From: Numida meleagris
Lineage: Eukaryota > Chordata > Aves > Galliformes > Numididae
Direction: 5' to 3'
Assembly: GCF_002078875.1 (NCBI RefSeq)
Contig: NC_034420.1
Coordinates: 6,013,814-6,077,813 of the forward strand
DNA: 64,000 nt
Positions 58,101-64,000 of the stretch are shown piece after piece (within the stretch, counting starts at the first letter, position 1; each line of letters begins with the position of its first letter). The notes beneath the pieces are model-generated. The model did no database searches. It saw only the letters and a program-made list of their open reading frames with translations, and was not told the origin of the DNA. The position numbers and the translations under genes are program-made.

Positions 58101-61100
58101 TGCTGGTGAGCTACACAAGTCATCTAATCAGACAAGGGAAATAAGCAAAAGAAATAGTAATATATGTAAATCTAGCACAAATTACAAATATTCACAGCGA
58201 GGTGTTCACAGATGAGCTGCTAATCAGTACCAATTCACTGAGGAGTGGAAGTTCAGTGGTCCAGGTTCTGCCCTGTATCTATCTGCAGGTACTGTAAAGC
58301 GCTAATAACCATTTCTGTAACAAAGCACTTGGAAAGCTGTAAGAGGCATGAGATAGAAGAGTTAGCTATCAGTATTACACCAAGGCGCTGCACAACTCTT
58401 CGCTGTCCTTTCACAAACAAAATAAAAAGAAGGAGCTAATGATTTGTTAGGACAAATTGCACAATCCCAGATGACAAGGATTCAAAATCGCCTCTGCTAT
58501 GATTTCAGATTTACTGAAAATTTCCTGTGCATTGCTAAAGCACAGCCCAACTGCCCTGAAATAAAAGATTATCTCTTCTGTTCTCTCATTTGAAGACACT
58601 TTGCAAACTGGACAGTTCTCTAAAGCTATACAGTACATCGGATTCACGAGGGCAAGCAGCAGCTTGGCTTAATCGTAAGCTGTCAGAAGAGCTGCAGCAG
58701 ACCACTTTCTTGAGATTACATGAAAATCCAAGAACTGCGTTACAGAAGATTTAAGTTAGAAAAGCACAGACCCTTAACAGTAAGGCACTCTCACATTTCG
58801 GACTTTCAAATTCTTAAATTTGCCCTTTGCTTAAAAAAGTCAATGATTTCACCAAGAAAGTTTGATTAGTTTCTTTTACTTTCTGTAATGAAGTGCCATC
58901 CTTTTTACACTTGAAAGGATCTTTGTAATAATGCAACATTGATCTTTTGAATACAGATGAGCTAACCTAGATAATAGGATTTGATGCCCGAAAGAGAGAC
59001 CTTCTGAGCATGCATCTCTAAGGCTCCAGTGCCATCAAGAGGACTTCGAAGATACAACACCTATTCACAAGCAAACGTTTATATTTTGCGTTGCAACAAT
59101 ACAAATATAATGGAAATTAAAAAATGAAGGAGATCTTTCAAGCCCAAAAAAACCTTCATGATGCATTAGAGAATGTAAGCAAGCAGTAATGCAGAACCAG
59201 ACACAAAGGGGAAATAGGAAGAAAGAAGTAGCCATCAACATGTTCCATTGATAAGAATTTAGAAGCTTTTCTTTTCGGTAATCCATACCACACTATGGTG
59301 CCTGATTTGTTATCTGTAATAACATCATTTGGAAAAGGATGTTAAAAAAATCCATTTCCTAGGCAGAGAGGGAAATAACCTGGAACAAAAAAAAATTGAG
59401 TTTTTTTTCCAACAGAAACTATACCAACAATAGCACCCAGTAAAAAATTGAAGAGTTACCTGCTTTCCTTAAAAAGAAACTACCACTAAGTGTTTCCTGA
59501 GAGTGCTTGAACTCAAATCCATCATGTCCAGCGAACAGACTAGATCACTGGGTATCAAAATACTTAGATTTTCTTCCTAACCTTGTTACAAGCTTTTTGT
59601 ACTGACCTCCTAGCCAGGATAACAAATACACATCTCTACCCCTCCATTACCTTCTTCCCTCTATTTATTTATCTACTTACACAGCCACCACATGACAGCA
59701 GCAATTTCTTGTGATGTGCTTACAGCAGGCTAGTATTGCTAGGTACGTTTCATAATCCGTAATCATTTCATTTCACTCTGCCCTTTTCAAATACATGTTG
59801 GGCCTATTTTTGAGAAGGGAGCAAAGCTAAAAACAGTATTAAAAGTAATTCAAGATGGATTCCCTGTCATCCACAACCTGTAACACAGGAAAATGTTTAG
59901 CATGAAACCAGCCATAATAAGAAAAAAAATTCAAAGCACCTGTGCCAGCCAGAAGTGTTGCTGTGTGCATGGGTTTTTTTGTTTGTTTGTTTTTTATAAA
60001 TGTTACAGAAGTAAATCTCTTCTGCTCCTCCACCAAGACAATAACATCTAACATCCTAGCCAAGCTCTTACCAGGCTGCCAAATCATTGTCAGAATGGAG
60101 CAGCAAGAGCTGAAGTCAAACTGTGCCTCAACACCGTTTTCAAACACAACTCTATTCCAAGTGTAGGCAGAGCCTTTGAGGACTGACCTTTTTTAAATCT
60201 TTCCATGATACAGGCCATTAATAGGCTTTTTGGGAAAGCATTTTCATTGTAAAGATTTGTATCAGTCTGGATAACTTTAGTTGGACTTCTCCTATGCACA
60301 ACAATCGAATGTTGCTGGTGACAACACTCGTGCCATTATCTCAGCTTCAGCTCTCCAGATTTTCAGACTATTGAAAGGCAATCATTCTATATTCAGAACA
60401 TCAAGCACTTCTGCTAGACCATGATAGCAGCAGGGTATCTTCCCATTTTTTTCCTCTGTATGTGCCTTCAGGCAGCACCTACAGATTGGGAGCTTAAAAA
60501 GAAAGTCAGACTGAGCCGTGGTTTTAACTTGTAAACAGGGTCTTTGAAAGAGCAAAGGTGTGAGTTTGTCTCCAGTAAAGCAAACTTACTTTGCTGTTTG
60601 CTTTAGGCATTTTTGTGATAAATCCACAGAGTAGGAATGGATTTCCTGTCTCTCTCTGCAAACTTGCCTTTTACCAAACCAAGCAGAACTGCCAGGATTT
60701 TATTTCCAGTGCAAGAATATGTGTCAGGGTCAAAGACGAGGGGTCAAAAGTGCATTTCAGGACTAGGTGCATTTTTCTCAATGCTTATGCAATCTTCTAT
60801 AGTAAGAATGAAACACTTCTATTTCCAGGCTGTCAAGAGGCAGAATGAGCAGGTTCCTGTGTTTTGTTCCTCATTCCTCTGTTGATGTATTTGTGTCATT
60901 GTAATGAAGCAGATGAACATTTATCTTAAAACTCATTCGTTTTGTATTACTAAAATGGTACTAAGCATTTTTAAATATATTTGGAAAAAAAAACTCCATA
61001 CAGTGTTCTTCCTTCACCCCAAGATCTCTTCTTGTTTTATAGTAAACAAAAAAAGCCTGAACCAACTGCTATCTCCATGTTCTTATTATCAGCTGAGAAA

Positions 61101-62155
61101 AATACAACACAACAACATGTTTGAAATCACCCAAATATTCAGATTTTGGGCCACTTCTCAGCTATTATGCACAAAAGGAACGGCAGGACACATTTCTACA
61201 CATGCACATACCCCAAAATAATCATATTGCCTCCAGCTGTTCTAACGTCCCTGTAGAAAAATGCACCTGTAATCTTAAGTGACAGGCAGCATCAAGGAAT
61301 TGATGTGTTCACATTACTTCAGTGACATTTCCAACTAAATATCATCTGTTCTTCCAGTGTTACATCAGAGACAAAATGAATGTCCTACTCACGATATTAG
61401 CATGTGTCCATCAAATGGATGAAGACAAATCAACTACTTTGCTGCTCCCATCAATATAAATGCACAAAGAAATAATAAACATTATAAATTTTTAACTACC
61501 TAGCTGCTTCTACCTGCAAACATCAAATTCCCTCACGCTTCAATAAAGGAAAAATACACTCAATGAAGACTAACAAATGTGCCATCTGTTCTGGTACAGC
61601 CGATAAAGCAGAGCAACAGTTAAACGGGACAATACAGACCTCTAGTGGCAGCACTGCAGAGAAACAGCTCCTCTTGCAAAAGGCTCCTTCCTGAAAACGC
61701 GGGACTAATCCTAGATATTTTCTTGATCGTTTTGCCGCTGGAACACGAGAAAGACTTCTGTGTAGAGTCCCTCAGTGTTAGAGTAAACTTATTCCAATAC
61801 CATCACCTGTAGTCTATTTGTCCTGAAAAGTCTTGCCTCACACGAACCCCACCTACAGCTCACAGGCTGCCCCCATCATTCTCACCTGTTCAGCTGCATT
61901 ACTTAGAGCGTCACTAGAAGCCATTAGCACCTATCCTGCACTATTTGTTCCTTTGGGCAGGAGAAAAGGCGTGTTTAAACAACTGTCATTGTTTTTGGAG
62001 GTTTTGAGATGGTTGCTGGTGGCACTTACCTCACAGAACAAGGCCAGTGAAGAGTGTTACTTCCCCCTCACCCTGCAACCTGAGATGGTAGGGTACCTGA
62101 GCATAATTTCACAACTCTCCAGCTGATAATCCTTTCCCAGCACAAAATAATGACC
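52109..62155. other. Unique AT-rich stretch, no confirmed gene
   Basis: About 10 kb without a recognisable transposon or gene. Simple repeats include purine runs near 53965-53990, (TTG)n near 54710-54727 and (TTTG)n at 59974-59995. A plus-strand splice-bounded candidate (54270-54387), a CpG-containing open block (about 55330-55500) and a POU/octamer-like AT-rich block near 57930-58040 are listed as findings. Frames of 60 to 105 codons show no domains. Confidence 0.5.
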
Positions 62156-62184
62156 AAAAAAAAAAAAAAAAAAACAACAACAAC
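62156..62184. repeat. Poly(A) run followed by (CAA)n
   Basis: Twenty A residues (62156-62175) followed by CAA repeats. It could be a microsatellite or the tail of an unrecognised retroposed sequence to its left. No such body is evident. Confidence 0.85.
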
Positions 62185-64000
62185 TCTTAAACCGAGGATG
62201 TGCCCTTACGGAGTGTAACTATCACCTTGAAATTTCGGTTTTCTTGTAGCACTAAGCACCTTTGTACGCGTACTTCGTACACAGGGAGCTTTATGAACAT
62301 ACAGAGAAGGACCTCAAACTTAATTTAAATGTCTTGAGGAATCTTATTCTTTTTTATAAGACCAAAATAATTGGAACGACAGAGGGCAAGCAGAGCATGA
62401 TGACGCTTTAGTGCAAAATGCCTGCGAGCAGGATTACAGTAACCCACCACCCACAGAAATAGATGGCCCATGTAAAAATCAGGAAGAGAACACATTTGCA
62501 GCCCTGAGCCACCAAGTTTCAGAAGAGCGTGTGCTTTTCCTAGAATGGCTGCACAAGCTATTCTTTGTGGAGCAGAAGTGCACTGAGCGCTTACAGCCGC
62601 AGCTCAATCCCCACAGAATGGCTGAGGGCCTCAGGAACCATGGAGGTTACCTCAGCGCAGTGCGCAGCAACAGCGCAAAGTTTCACATCTCAGTTCATCT
62701 TACCACGTAGAAGAGAAGTCAGAAGGAGCTGTTCGTGCAGAATCTATGTGATGTTCTGCAGTTATTTTGGTTGTAAGCTCCCGCTCTCTGGCCATAGGGC
62801 ACTCTGTGAGGAGGCCTGCTGTGCCGCTGTAATGCCTCACACCGGGCATCACGCTGTGGCAGGACGCTGAATAGAACTGCAGTTGAAAATATAACAGTCC
62901 CACACAGATCCAGTGTGGGAAGAGTTTTCCCGCCCTGCCAAAGCACGGAAGGTTATGAAATGTCCCTGCTCAACTCTGAGCTACTGTCTGAATTTTTTCA
63001 CATAGAACAAAAGCAAGATCGTAAATATGGCTGCCTGAGATGGTGATGAAGCTGAAAATGGAGACTCAGAGCAGTCCTAGTTCCAGTGGTTTCCATTCTT
63101 GAGTTAATGGAACACAATCTTACTGCTTGTTCCACCACATCCTGAAATGGTTGATGTAATCACCCACCTCTCAGGGCCTTGATGCCAGCTGAGAGCCCTT
63201 CCTCTATACCTTAATTCTGTGAAAGTAGATACCCTTGAAGAGAGCACAGGACCAAGCCTCTGCTATGGAAAATGCTGCAGTGACTCAGGTTATATTAGGA
63301 CAGTACTGGAGTCAGTAGGGGTTACTTATAAGCAACTGAGAGGAATACAAAGCCTCAGGGGCCCATTAAGCAGTCTCTGAAAATCAGGTAGAGAATTTTT
63401 GTAATAAAAACATTACAAGATATTTATGCATGTTGTTTCTACCTGCCATAATCAAGTCCACTAGCTGTCTTTTCCCAAGCTATGTTTATAGACTTTGAAA
63501 AAAATGAGTCATCTTTTGGGCTGTGTAGGATTAAGAAATTTTCCCCTCCCTCCCCATAATCCAGATAAATGATACCACTCTCTCTGTCCTGCCTACTCAG
63601 AGCCACCAGGCACATTTATCTTCCCTAATCTTCTTTTCCAGGATCCATGCTGACTACGCCTTAAGCAATTACATATATCTAAATGTTCTGTTTGCATAAT
63701 TGCTCTCCATGTATTTGCTGCCACTGAGATCAGATTTACAAGCCTGCAGTGTTCTCAATCTTCTTCCAGTCATCCTGCTCATATTAGATGCCTAATGCTC
63801 TGCTTTGTCCTTTAATAAATTCTCAGTGAAACACATACTTTTTAAAGAGTAAGTCAAAATGGCCACCACTCAGACTCAAGGAAGAAAACTTTCCAGGCTA
63901 CATGTCTCTTCTCTCAGTCAGCCTAGAGATTTTTCTTCATACAGGCTTGACAATTTGGAAAAAACATGCTGAAGGTGCCTTCCCTAACAGCTCCCTTGTT
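62185..64000. other. Right-end stretch with a GC-richer patch, no confirmed gene
   Basis: From about 62400 to 62950 the sequence is richer in GC and CpG than its surroundings and carries a 99-codon plus frame (62411-62710) and overlapping frames on the other strand. I recognise no domain. Within it, CACAGAATGGCTGAGG near 62614 recalls an inverted CR1 3' end, but the rest does not follow well. The remainder to 64000 is AT-rich with no recognisable feature. Confidence 0.45.

Noticed and set aside
62156..62184. Poly(A) as the tail of a processed pseudogene
   Set aside because: No retrogene body is recognisable to the left and no flanking duplication is visible.
62612..62670. Possible inverted CR1 3' end (CACAGAATGGCTGAGG)
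   Set aside because: The following bases only partly fit the CR1 end and no downstream CR1 landmarks are present. Kept as a note in the GC-rich patch, not annotated.

Overview
This window looks like AT-rich avian nuclear DNA, most likely from a galliform such as chicken. The basis is the repeat content. There are several CR1 LINE 3' ends with the bird-type terminal ATTCTATG repeat, and a solo LTR that I recognise as the common avian ERVL-type LTR. There are no bacterial operons, no rRNA or tRNA genes, no CRISPR array and no Alu- or B1-like SINEs. I recognise no complete cellular gene. Nearly all long open frames are chance frames or lie inside repeats. The window is best read as intergenic or deep-intronic sequence.

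Layout by region. Positions 1-7200 are unique AT-rich sequence with two inverted CR1 tails (about 3813-3880 and 6779-7200). A complete solo LTR follows at 7481-7979, with a perfect AAGAG target-site duplication. From 8 to 22.8 kb I see no recognisable repeat. That stretch holds the best cluster of minus-strand exon candidates (15044-15992) and a TATA-bearing GC-richer island near 19.5 kb. Positions 22.9-30.7 kb hold two more inverted CR1 tails and a cluster of three related LTR-like elements (25401-25661, 26086-26424, 27974-28326). All three point the same way and each has its own short target duplication. An avian ERVL-type solo LTR lies at 33046-33595. The largest element is a 5'-truncated, frameshifted CR1 at about 43830-45110, whose reverse-transcriptase C-terminal half gives the longest ORF of the window (308 codons). 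A second CR1 3' fragment lies at 51676-52108. The rest, to 64 kb, is unique sequence with simple repeats and a small GC-richer patch at 62.4-62.95 kb.

No set of genes can be shown to work together. The window mainly records retroelement insertions. Splice-bounded exon candidates, hairpins, a small tandem duplication and TATA-bearing islands are listed as findings at modest interest. I found no convincing new biological system.
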